In this document: positions 1 through 6,540 of the stretch, one piece after another
Position numbering within the stretch: the stretch's first letter is position 1
Layout: every line of letters starts with the position of its first letter
NCBI GenBank assembly: GCA_017453335.1
Contig: JAFTKI010000091.1
Span: 1 to 8,283 of the forward strand
Direction of reading: 5' to 3'
Length of the DNA stretch: 8,283 bases
Origin: Clostridia bacterium
Lineage (GTDB): Bacteria > Bacillota_A > Clostridia > Oscillospirales > CAG-272
The notes under the pieces: generated by a model
The model's input: the letters and a program-made list of their open reading frames with translations, nothing else
Told to the model about the DNA's origin: nothing
The model's database searches: none
Translations under genes and position numbers: made by a program

Positions 1-12
1 TATGCGCTTTTG

Positions 13-29
13 TATTACATGATGTAATA
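13..29. repeat. 17-bp palindrome upstream of the lipoprotein gene
   Basis: TATTACAT-G-ATGTAATA is a perfect inverted repeat of 8-bp arms around one base. It ends 27 bases before the lipoprotein start codon and 14 bases before its ribosome binding site. Its size and symmetry suit the operator of a dimeric repressor, and the right arm resembles a -10 box (TGTAAT). Only 12 bases of upstream sequence are present, so I cannot place a promoter with confidence. It may also be chance symmetry in AT-rich DNA. Confidence 0.3.
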
Positions 30-56
30 ACCAAAACTTAAATAGGAGGTCTTTCT

Positions 57-644
57 ATGAAAAAAATTCTTTTATTCCTTTTGATTTTCACACTCTGTTT
101 AGTAGGCTGTCAGCCTGTGGAGCCGGTTGAAGGCAACGAGAGCTCGAACAACAACCAAAACAATGAATCCGCCAAGAATGTTGAAGGTAGCGAGAACTCG
201 GCTAACAACCAAAACAACGAAACCACCGAGAAAACTCCTGCCACCCAAATTACCAACGAGGGGCAGCCGCAAGATGAAAGCGACGATTTTTTGTTCGTAT
301 TCAAAGGCAAAAGCGGATATTTTGCTCGCGGTGAGGCCATGTCGATTGAAGTTAATTTGATCAATAACACAGGTGCAACCCATACGTATGATGGAGCAAG
401 CTCTTATCGCGCATCTGTTAAATTGTTTTGTCTGGTAAATGGTGAGGAATATGTTTTAGAGCATGCACCGATCGCAGATACTGATGATGCTCCCGGATCT
501 TATTATGATATGGAAGCCGGTGGAAGCCGTTCTTGGGGCTATTATTATAACATTCCCGCCGATGCTCCGTTAGGGGAATACACCTTAGTATGCCAGTATC
601 AAACAACAAGAACCGAATTTAAGGGTTATTTCACCTTAGAATGA
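57..644 (+). CDS. Uncharacterised lipoprotein with Asn-rich linker and C-terminal beta-sandwich-like domain
   Basis: This 195-residue protein is predicted to be exported and lipid-anchored on the outer face of the membrane. Residues 2-17 form a Lys-Lys plus hydrophobic signal peptide ending in the lipobox L15-V16-G17-C18, so Cys18 should be acylated. Residues 19 to about 75 are a low-complexity linker rich in Asn, Glu and Ser, containing two 18-residue repeats. Residues about 77-195 alternate short hydrophobic strands with turns (FLFVFKG, MSIEVNLINNTG, YTLVCQYQ), which suggests an immunoglobulin-like or BsuPI-like beta-sandwich; this is an impression of fold, and I do not recognise the family. 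The start is well set: AGGAGG at 44-49 lies 7 bases before ATG. The gene looks more AT-rich than its neighbours (38% GC in bases 421-480 by hand count, against 53% in bases 3781-3840 inside mfd), possibly reflecting a different history. It converges on thiT. Confidence 0.85.
   Translation: MKKILLFLLIFTLCLVGCQPVEPVEGNESSNNNQNNESAKNVEGSENSANNQNNETTEKTPATQITNEGQPQDESDDFLFVFKGKSGYFARGEAMSIEVNLINNTGATHTYDGASSYRASVKLFCLVNGEEYVLEHAPIADTDDAPGSYYDMEAGGSRSWGYYYNIPADAPLGEYTLVCQYQTTRTEFKGYFTLE
126..233 (+). repeat. Two tandem 54-bp imperfect repeats coding the lipoprotein linker
   Basis: Copy one (126-179) and copy two (180-233) abut without spacer and are in frame. By hand count they match at 43 of 54 bases and 11 of 18 residues; both read VEG-x-E-x-S-x-NNQNNE followed by four variable residues. 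The protein repeat covers residues 24-59, just after the lipidated Cys18, and would lengthen the flexible tether between membrane and folded domain. Differences fall at silent and replacement positions alike, so the duplication is not recent. Confidence 0.9.
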
Positions 645-667
645 TCCTCTGACTACTTTGTAATATG

Positions 668-704
668 AAAAACGGCCCTCCGTCGACACGTGTCGGCGGG
701 GGGC
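668..704 (-). terminator. Intrinsic terminator between the convergent lipoprotein and thiT genes
   Basis: Arms 675-688 and 691-704 form a long GC-rich stem. Read on the minus strand, downstream of the thiT stop at 715, it is followed after two bases by TTTTT (complement of 668-672), as expected of a Rho-independent terminator for thiT. On the minus transcript two pairs are A-C mismatches; on the plus transcript the same positions are G-U wobbles, so all 14 positions pair, but only a poor T tract (TTGTGTG) follows. It may work in both directions. Confidence 0.65.
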
Positions 705-714
705 TTGTGTGATG

Positions 715-1296
715 TTATTTGGTTACAGGTGAGATCAGCTTTTTGATCTGCGGGATCTTGAGAAGAATTGCCGCCACGCCAACGGTCAGAATGGTTTCGG
801 GCAGCATATAAACGCCGTTGTAGCAGATCGAGTAGAGAACGGGGCGGTTGATCCACTCCACGCCGAATGCCATGAATTCCTCAAAATTCGCCCACAGGAT
901 AATTCCTGCCAGAAAATGCACGAGGAAGCGAAGTACACAGACCAGCGCGATGCCGCCAAGCATCCCGAAGTAGCCCTTTTTGCGGAAGATTCCCGCAAAG
1001 CCCAGCACGGTAAATGCCAGAATAAAATCCAGGAAAAGGGAGCCGATCAGCATCGTTGGCGTCAGTCCCCAGCCAAACACGCCGCCCTGCAAGATCTGAA
1101 ACCAAGAAAAGCAGAAGGCAGTTCCAAGCCCCCAACCCATGCCGTATTTGATGGCAACCAAGCAGACGGGAAGCATGGAAAAGAGCGTGATCGAGCCGTC
1201 AAAGGGCAACTCGAAAAATTTGATGTAGCTCAATACGATTGCAAGAGCTAACATAATTCCGCACTCGCATAGTGTGCGGGTTTTTGTGTTTCTCAT
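715..1296 (-). CDS. thiT: Thiamine-specific S-component of an ECF transporter (ThiT)
   Basis: ThiT is a membrane protein that binds thiamine with high affinity and delivers it to a shared EcfA-EcfA'-EcfT module, which is not in this window (a group II arrangement). The 193-residue protein is almost wholly hydrophobic, with about six membrane segments, near the usual ThiT length. Compared from memory with Lactococcus lactis ThiT, binding residues are conserved in spacing: H127 and W135 in VHFLAGIILW match His125/Trp133, and Y155 and N160 in YSICYN match Tyr146/Asn151. The position of Glu84 is Asp here (D90 in LFLDFIL). An upstream GTG at 1302 is open in frame, but GGAGG at 1304-1308 would lie one base from it and seven bases from ATG at 1296, so I choose ATG. 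The TPP riboswitch and terminator just upstream support the assignment independently. Confidence 0.93.
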   Translation of the reverse strand: MRNTKTRTLCECGIMLALAIVLSYIKFFELPFDGSITLFSMLPVCLVAIKYGMGWGLGTAFCFSWFQILQGGVFGWGLTPTMLIGSLFLDFILAFTVLGFAGIFRKKGYFGMLGGIALVCVLRFLVHFLAGIILWANFEEFMAFGVEWINRPVLYSICYNGVYMLPETILTVGVAAILLKIPQIKKLISPVTK

Positions 1297-1310
1297 AAAC
1301 ACACCTCCAT

Positions 1311-1348
1311 ATAAAAATTGACCGCACGAAATCTCCGTGCGGTCAATT
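1311..1348 (-). terminator. Riboswitch-controlled intrinsic terminator in the thiT leader
   Basis: Arms 1317-1328 and 1336-1347 form a perfect 12-bp stem (13 with A1316-T1348), with a 7-base loop. On the minus strand it is followed directly by TTTTTAT, and the thiT ribosome binding site comes only a few bases later. This is the expression platform of the TPP riboswitch: with ligand bound the stem should form and stop transcription before thiT. No long antiterminator sequestering the 5' arm is obvious to me. Confidence 0.88.
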
Positions 1349-1398
1349 CGCCAAACGATGCAAAAAAGCGTCGACTTTCTTTTTTCGTTCGTCTATGG

Positions 1399-1487
1399 AA
1401 ATCTCCCTACGCCGGCATTATCCGTATCAGGTTTAAGGGTTCGGCACCTGCCGTCTCAGCCGTTCTTTCGAACAGCACCCCCGATTT
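1399..1487 (-). promoter_or_regulatory. TPP riboswitch (THI-box aptamer) controlling thiT
   Basis: Read on the minus strand, the element contains the diagnostic THI-box blocks in order: GGGGGTGCT, then GGCTGAGA, then ACCCTT, AACCTGAT, GGATAATGCCGGC and GTAGGGA. P1 is closed by AAATC (1483-1487) pairing with GATTT (1399-1403). The P3 arm is a short GTTC-GAAA-GAAC hairpin with a GNRA-type loop, and CGGC-AGGT-GCCG forms the optional extra hairpin after CTGAGA seen in many TPP aptamers. An AT-rich hairpin (1352-1391) and then the terminator follow before thiT. Binding of thiamine pyrophosphate should lower thiT expression. The aptamer begins about ten bases after the predicted transcription start. 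Confidence 0.95.
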
Positions 1488-1502
1488 TATGCGGTTGAGC
1501 AA

Positions 1503-1531
1503 ATTATAGCACACAGTTGCCCGTTTGTCAA
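1503..1531 (-). promoter_or_regulatory. Sigma-A-type promoter of thiT and its riboswitch
   Basis: On the minus strand, TTGACA (1526-1531) and TATAAT (1503-1508) are separated by exactly 17 bases, a perfect match to the housekeeping consensus. Predicted initiation near 1496 places the riboswitch P1 stem at the very 5' end of the RNA. The promoter starts 19 bases downstream of the foldase stop codon. I see no clear hairpin terminator there, only CTTTTTTT, so some readthrough from the foldase gene is possible. Confidence 0.88.
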
Positions 1532-1549
1532 CCGATTTTCCAAAAAAAG

Positions 1550-2911
1550 TTAATAGTAATAGTTGATTCCCACGCGCTTGATGGAGGGAGCCTCTGCCAC
1601 AATATCCTGATCTACCTGAATATCGTCCGTGTGCTTCTGACATTCCTCCAGGAAAAGGGTATTGATCAGATTATCGTTGAAGGTGGTGAAGTAATCCTCG
1701 TTTTCGGCTTTGGAGTATGCCGACTCGACGTTGGCATACTTGCGGATGATGTGATAGCCCGAGGGGGAAAGGATCTTGCGAACCTCGCCAACCTCCATTT
1801 CCTGCAACGCAGACACGATATCGGAAAGATATGCGGAATCCTCACCCATCAGACTGTAGTCCAGATCGGTGCGCAGATAAACGCCCTCGTTATACTGGCT
1901 GATATCGGTATCGCCGTCGCTTTCGGCAACCAGCATGCTTTCAAAATCGGCGGTGGAGGAGGTTTGGATCTTCTCAAAGATCGTTTTTGCGCGCTCGTCC
2001 AGCTCCTCGGCTTCGGATTGCGTCAATTCCCGCGTTTTATAGCTGCCGTCGGAATTGAGCACGTGGCGGGGCGCGCCGCTTGTATCGTAAGCGATCATCG
2101 TATAATCGGTGTTCTTAACGTAATAAACGGTATCGCCGTTTTCATCCTTTTGGAAAGAGCCGTCCTCCAACTGCTTAGCCACGCCGTTTTCGGTGTTGTA
2201 GCAGATACGGTTCGTTTTGCCGCTTTCGGTTTGGTAGTAGATCACCTCGCCCGCATCATCGGTTTCATAAACGTAGGGCTTGGAGTTGAGGAAGATCTGA
2301 CGGAAACGAACATAGTGCGAGTTCATATATTCATGCTTGATATTGTTACCGACCAGCGACGCGTTCTCACCGTAAAGGTGATCCTTAACTGCCTGCACCT
2401 TCAGCTCGGTCTCATAGAAATCGCGCAGGATATCGTAGTTGACTCCGTAATCGGCAAGCACCGCGTTGAGCTTGGTCTTCGAGCCGCCGCCGTCGGTTTT
2501 CACCAGCTCCTCCATCATGGAATCCAAGGTTTCCTCTTGCTCTTCTGTGAGCGAAAGTCCTTCCTTTTCAAACAGATATTTTGCAACAAGATGCATTTTG
2601 CAGGTGTTCAGCACGCTTCTTTCGTAAAATTCGGCGTAGGTCTCAAAGGTGGTTCCGTCGAATTTATCCTTGTAGTCCCAGAACGCATCGGTTGCGGCGG
2701 TTGCACCGTTTTGCGTCACGCCTGCCGCACAAAGCTTGCCCTTGGCACGTGCGAGCAGAAGCTCGTATTGGTTGACCGAAATGCTGACGCTGATGCCGTC
2801 CTTTTCCAGCACCATCAGATCCTCGCCCAGATTGGAGCAGGCGGGAATGGCGGCAAGACACAGCACGAGCGCTATGACGAGGGCTGCGGAGCGCAGAAAA
2901 ATATGTTTCAT
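1550..2911 (-). CDS. PrsA/SurA-like foldase lipoprotein (degenerate parvulin PPIase domain)
   Basis: This 453-residue protein should act outside the membrane, assisting the folding of secreted proteins. Residues 1-24 are a signal peptide, with a probable lipobox I22-P23-A24-C25 (Pro at -2 is unusual). Residues about 30-195 form a helical SurA-N-like chaperone region. The parvulin fold is split: its first strand is at 199-209 (HYVRFRQIFLN) and the rest at about 296-393, ending in SGYHIIRKY, with a duplicated insert at 218-293 between. The usual RHI of the first strand reads R204-Q205-I206, so one active-site His is lost while H387 remains; PPIase activity is doubtful. An ATG at 2929 is in frame, but the ribosome binding site AAAGGA lies 9 bases before ATG 2911, and only 2911 gives a normal signal peptide directly at the N-terminus. 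It follows mfd in the same direction, as often seen in Clostridia. Confidence 0.85.
   Translation of the reverse strand: MKHIFLRSAALVIALVLCLAAIPACSNLGEDLMVLEKDGISVSISVNQYELLLARAKGKLCAAGVTQNGATAATDAFWDYKDKFDGTTFETYAEFYERSVLNTCKMHLVAKYLFEKEGLSLTEEQEETLDSMMEELVKTDGGGSKTKLNAVLADYGVNYDILRDFYETELKVQAVKDHLYGENASLVGNNIKHEYMNSHYVRFRQIFLNSKPYVYETDDAGEVIYYQTESGKTNRICYNTENGVAKQLEDGSFQKDENGDTVYYVKNTDYTMIAYDTSGAPRHVLNSDGSYKTRELTQSEAEELDERAKTIFEKIQTSSTADFESMLVAESDGDTDISQYNEGVYLRTDLDYSLMGEDSAYLSDIVSALQEMEVGEVRKILSPSGYHIIRKYANVESAYSKAENEDYFTTFNDNLINTLFLEECQKHTDDIQVDQDIVAEAPSIKRVGINYYY
2033..2260 (-). repeat. Duplicated 38-residue module inside the foldase PPIase domain
   Basis: Residues 218-255 (bases 2147-2260) and 256-293 (2033-2146) align with a one-residue gap on each side. 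Both follow the pattern D-[DE]-x-G-[ED]-x-[IV]-Y-Y, then I-[CA]-Y-[ND]-T, then L and D-G-S-[FY]. The similarity is seen in protein, not as a clear DNA repeat, so the duplication is old. Alternating aromatic and polar residues suggest beta-hairpins. The pair sits between the first strand and the rest of the parvulin domain. Confidence 0.72.
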
Positions 2912-2950
2912 AAAGAATCGTCCTTTCATGGATGGATAAAGCTTCTTTTT

Positions 2951-2979
2951 ATTATACAGGAAAAAATGCGGTTTGTCTA
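2951..2979 (-). promoter_or_regulatory. Sigma-A-type promoter of the foldase lipoprotein gene
   Basis: On the minus strand, TAGACA (2974-2979, five of six consensus bases) and TATAAT (2951-2956) are 17 bases apart. The first three bases of the -35 box are the TAG stop codon of mfd. Predicted initiation near 2943 leaves about 30 bases of leader before ATG 2911 and only about 14 before the alternative ATG 2929, which favours 2911. Confidence 0.75.
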
Positions 2980-5900
2980 TGCCTTTTCTTTGCGGATTTC
3001 AAGATATTTTTCAAACATTTTGTGAATAAGAGAGAGTGCCTGATCTCCTTTTTGCAATCTCAGGCAGACGTGCGGATCTCCCGAAAGGAGGATACGCAAC
3101 CGCCCGAACAGGGCAGAAAGCTCGCTCCAGATATCGATATCGAGATTTTGCGGGTAGATGTGGATCTCGCCGCCGTCCTGTCGGATCGACGTGATTCCGC
3201 ACTTGACCGCCTCGTTGTGGATCAGCGAGATCTGCAACAGATTTTGCGTGGCAAGCGGCGGTTCTCCGAATCGGTCTACCAATTCGTCGGTAATATCCGA
3301 GAGATCCTCCTCCGACGTGATCAACGCGATCTTTTTGTAAAGTGCCATGCGCTGTGCGGGGAAGGGAACGTAGCTGTCGGGAAGGAAGGCATCGAAGTTG
3401 AGCGACACGGTACATTCCACCTCGGGCTCCTCCGTCTGTCCCTTTTCCTCCAGAACCGCTTTGTTGAGCAGCTTGATATAGAGGTCGTAGCCGATGGCAT
3501 CCAGATGACCGTGTTGCTCGGCTCCCAAAAGGTTTCCCGCGCCTCGGATCTCCATGTCACGCAGTGCGATCTTGAAGCCCGCGCCGAATTCGGCGTATTC
3601 GCGGATGGCTTCCAACCGCTTTTGTGCGATCTCGGGGATCGAGCGATAGGGAGGGTAGGTGAAATACGCATAAGCGCGGCGCGAGGAACGCCCGATGCGT
3701 CCGCGAATCTGATGGAGCTGTGAAAGTCCCAGCCTGTGCGAATTGGAAACGATGAGCGTGTTGGCGTTCGGGATATCCACACCCGTTTCAATGATGGTGG
3801 TGCAGACCAGAATGTCAATCGAGCCCGCCAGCATTTCCTCCCAGATCTTCTCCAGCTCCTCCTTGCTCATCTTACCGTGTCCCACGGTGATGCGCGCCTC
3901 GGGGATGTTGGCAGAGAGCTTGGCGGCAACGCTGTTGATGGTTTCCACCGAATTGTGCAGGTAGAATACCTGACCGCCGCGGCGCAATTCGCGTCGGATG
4001 GCTTCCTCGATGATCAGGTCATCATTTTCCAAAACGTAGGTCTGTATGGGAAGTCGGTCTACGGGGGCATCGTCCAGAATCGAAATGTCGCGGATGCCGC
4101 CCATTGCCATGTTCAGGGTTCGGGGGATCGGGGTTGCGGAAAGCGAGAGGACGTCAACGCCGTCGGAGATCTGCTTGAGCTTTTCCTTTTGCGCCACCCC
4201 AAAGCGTTGCTCCTCGTCTACCACAACCAATCCGAGATCGTGGAATTTGACGTCCTTGGAAAGCAGGCGGTGTGTGCCGACGATGATATCGACCTCGCCT
4301 CTTGCCAATTTTCGCAAGGTGACGCTTTGCTGCTTGGCGGTGCGGAAGCGCGAGAGCATATCCACGTTGACCGCAAACGCACGCATACGGCTGACGATGG
4401 TTTGATAATGTTGGAGTGCCAAAAGCGTGGTGGGAACCAGAATGGCAACCTGCTTTCCGCCCAGTACCGCCTTGTAGGCGGCACGAAGTGCAACCTCGGT
4501 TTTGCCGTAGCCCACGTCACCGCACAAAAGACGGTCCATGGGAACTGCCTGTACCATGTCTTTTTTGATCTCTTCAACTGCGGTCAGCTGGCTGTCGGTC
4601 TCCTCGTAATCAAAGGCTTCCTCAAATGCCTTCTGATAGCTGTCATCGGCAGGAAATGCGTGTCCCGGTCGGCGCATACGCTCGGCATACAAACGGATCA
4701 GCTCCTTTGCCATGTCCTGAACCGCACCCTTGGCGCGTGCCTTGGATTTTTTCCAGGAGTCGCTTCCCATCTTGGAAAGCTTTACCGTTCCGTCATCGGC
4801 GTGCGCGCCGATGTATTTGGAGACCTTGTCGAGCTTTTCAACGGGAAGAAAAAGCTTGTCACTGCCTGCGTAGCGAATACCGATATAATCGCGCGTTACA
4901 CCGTCGCAGGTCAGCGTTTCAATACCCGTATACTGACCGATACCGTAGGTCTCGTGAACCACGAAATCGCCTGTTTCCAGCTCGGCGTAGGAGAGAATGC
5001 TTTTACTGTTCTTCTTTTTCTTTTTTCTCAGCGCGCTTTTGGAGGAAAGCGAAAGTCCGCCCGTGCGCGAGTCGGGCATGACCGACAGCACCGCGATCTT
5101 GGGCATCATCAATTCAAAGCCGAGGATCAGATCTCCCGATATCACGCTGACCGTTCCGCGCTCCAAGGCTTCGGGGGATGCGGGGGAGACGGGTACGGAA
5201 AATCCTTTATCTCTCAGGGCTTCGGCGGTTCGCTTGGCTTCCACGTCGTTTTCGCACAGTACGATACAGCGGAATCCGCCTGTGGTGTAGCTGTTCAGAT
5301 CTTCTAAGAACAACTCCTCATTATCGGCGTAGGATACCGTGTGGCGTGACCGAAATCCGAAAAGTCCTGCCATGCGCTTATCGCTGACATGGTAGGCGAT
5401 CGAATCGATGTGAAGCGTAACGTGCGCATCACAGAAAAGCTCGAAAGCCGAGTTGGGCTTTGCGTATTCGGTATACTTGGGCGCGATGGTTCCGCTTTCC
5501 AAAAGCTCGGTCACGGTTTGATTCAAGTGCCATTCGGATGCCTTCAGACGATCCTGTACGGCGTTCGTTCCGCGCATCAGCACCAAGGTCTTTTTGTCGA
5601 AATAATCCAGCAGACAGGTTCGAGTGGGATAGATCAGGGAGATATACTTATCCAAGAAGCAGACCTCTCCGTCTCCCTTGAGCGCGCGGTCAACCGCCGC
5701 CGCTTCCTTGATCAGCTCCTCGGTCACACGCTCATCGGAGGAAGACCGAAATTGGGCTGCAATGGCTTTTTTCAGCTTTTCCAGCGCCTCGGTATCGGGC
5801 AAAAGCTCGCGGGCGGGTGGAAAGGTAGCTTTGGTGATATAGGAAGTCATACGCTGGGAATCGGGATCAAACAGCCCCATGCGGTCGATGTCGTCACCAA

Positions 5901-6540
5901 ACAGCTCGATACGAAGCGGGTAAGGGCCGTTTTTGGTTTCACCGTCGCTGTCGGTGTAGCTGCCGTATGGCGGATAGATGTCCACGATGCCGCCGCGCAG
6001 CGCGAACTGCCCGGGGCTGTCTACCATCTCCGCGCGAACGTATCCCGCCGATACCAAGCGGGTCTTCAGATCGTTTACCTCGATAAGGTCTGTTTCGCTG
6101 ATCGAAAGCAGCTTGTCGGCAAGTAATTCGGGCGCAACGGTATATCCGAGTGCGGCATCGGGGGTGGTGATGACAGCATCGTAATCGCCGCCGATGAGCC
6201 CCGACAGCACGCGAAGCCTCTCATGCTCGTACTCATGGGAGGCGGTAATGTTATAAAAGGTTAGGTCACGCGCCATATAAAAGGCGGCGCGGAGTCCGTA
6301 ACGCTCCAGCATACCAAGCATCCTGACGCAGTCCTTTTCCTCGGGGAGGATGATCAGGGCTGTTTTGGAGCGAAAGGCGGCAGAGTCCTCCAGAAGCGAC
6401 ACCAGAAAAGCGTCGGAGGCTCCGTCGCAAAGTCCCGATGCAAGGATTGGCAGGGGATTGGTGCGGAAATCACGCTCCAGCGCGCGGAGCAGTTGTTTAT
6501 ATTCGCTGTCCAGACGGATCGTAGCGGTTAAAAGGCTCAT
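2977..6540 (-). CDS. mfd: Transcription-repair coupling factor Mfd
   Basis: Mfd is a cytosolic ATP-driven translocase that pushes or removes RNA polymerase stalled at DNA damage and recruits UvrA. At 1187 residues it has the family's full length. Residues about 1-500 are the UvrB-like module without a Walker A motif; R505-N511 is a Lys-rich linker; about 515-585 is the RNA polymerase-interacting domain (GDFVVH from G524, YGIGQYTGIETL). The translocase follows, with Walker A GDVGYGKT at 674-681, DEEQ at 775-778 and the Q-RGRIGRS motif near 943-950. The TRG-like segment with RDMEIRGAGNLLG comes next, and the C-terminal autoinhibitory domain spans about 1038-1135. The ATG overlaps the pth stop as ATGA, and AGGAG lies 7 bases upstream inside pth, implying translational coupling. 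A slippery heptamer lies in the Lys-rich linker. Confidence 0.98.
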   Translation of the reverse strand: MSLLTATIRLDSEYKQLLRALERDFRTNPLPILASGLCDGASDAFLVSLLEDSAAFRSKTALIILPEEKDCVRMLGMLERYGLRAAFYMARDLTFYNITASHEYEHERLRVLSGLIGGDYDAVITTPDAALGYTVAPELLADKLLSISETDLIEVNDLKTRLVSAGYVRAEMVDSPGQFALRGGIVDIYPPYGSYTDSDGETKNGPYPLRIELFGDDIDRMGLFDPDSQRMTSYITKATFPPARELLPDTEALEKLKKAIAAQFRSSSDERVTEELIKEAAAVDRALKGDGEVCFLDKYISLIYPTRTCLLDYFDKKTLVLMRGTNAVQDRLKASEWHLNQTVTELLESGTIAPKYTEYAKPNSAFELFCDAHVTLHIDSIAYHVSDKRMAGLFGFRSRHTVSYADNEELFLEDLNSYTTGGFRCIVLCENDVEAKRTAEALRDKGFSVPVSPASPEALERGTVSVISGDLILGFELMMPKIAVLSVMPDSRTGGLSLSSKSALRKKKKKNSKSILSYAELETGDFVVHETYGIGQYTGIETLTCDGVTRDYIGIRYAGSDKLFLPVEKLDKVSKYIGAHADDGTVKLSKMGSDSWKKSKARAKGAVQDMAKELIRLYAERMRRPGHAFPADDSYQKAFEEAFDYEETDSQLTAVEEIKKDMVQAVPMDRLLCGDVGYGKTEVALRAAYKAVLGGKQVAILVPTTLLALQHYQTIVSRMRAFAVNVDMLSRFRTAKQQSVTLRKLARGEVDIIVGTHRLLSKDVKFHDLGLVVVDEEQRFGVAQKEKLKQISDGVDVLSLSATPIPRTLNMAMGGIRDISILDDAPVDRLPIQTYVLENDDLIIEEAIRRELRRGGQVFYLHNSVETINSVAAKLSANIPEARITVGHGKMSKEELEKIWEEMLAGSIDILVCTTIIETGVDIPNANTLIVSNSHRLGLSQLHQIRGRIGRSSRRAYAYFTYPPYRSIPEIAQKRLEAIREYAEFGAGFKIALRDMEIRGAGNLLGAEQHGHLDAIGYDLYIKLLNKAVLEEKGQTEEPEVECTVSLNFDAFLPDSYVPFPAQRMALYKKIALITSEEDLSDITDELVDRFGEPPLATQNLLQISLIHNEAVKCGITSIRQDGGEIHIYPQNLDIDIWSELSALFGRLRILLSGDPHVCLRLQKGDQALSLIHKMFEKYLEIRKEKA
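5003..5026 (-). other. Possible -1 frameshift site (A AAA AAG) in mfd
   Basis: On the minus strand, codons R505-K506-K507 read AGA AAA AAG, giving A_AAA_AAG in the correct phase (5020-5026), the same heptamer that drives frameshifting in Escherichia coli dnaX. A -1 slip would add E-K-E-E-Q and meet TAA at 5003-5005, giving a product of about 512 residues that contains only the UvrB-like module. I see no Shine-Dalgarno-like stimulator upstream and no strong hairpin just downstream, so function is unproven; Lys-rich tracts can make this heptamer by chance. Confidence 0.25.

Noticed and set aside
1..30. An open frame from base 1 ending in tandem TAA TAA, perhaps the tail of an upstream gene
   Set aside because: Only eight codons are visible and they overlap the palindrome, so coding cannot be supported.
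1535..1552. Terminator for the foldase gene at the CTTTTTTT run
   Set aside because: No GC-rich hairpin precedes the T run on the minus strand.
1517..3025. A 502-codon open frame on the plus strand, antisense to the foldase gene
   Set aside because: The minus-strand frame encodes a clear signal peptide and parvulin motifs. The plus frame has no recognisable domain or good ribosome binding site, and long antisense frames are expected where the sense gene avoids TTA, CTA and TCA.
3736..5307. A 523-codon open frame on the plus strand inside mfd
   Set aside because: It is antisense to the strongly conserved helicase region of Mfd, and its translation resembles no protein family; a codon-bias shadow.
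5389..6126. A 245-codon plus-strand open frame antisense to the Mfd N-terminal half
   Set aside because: The sense frame accounts for the sequence; no domain or start signal is visible.
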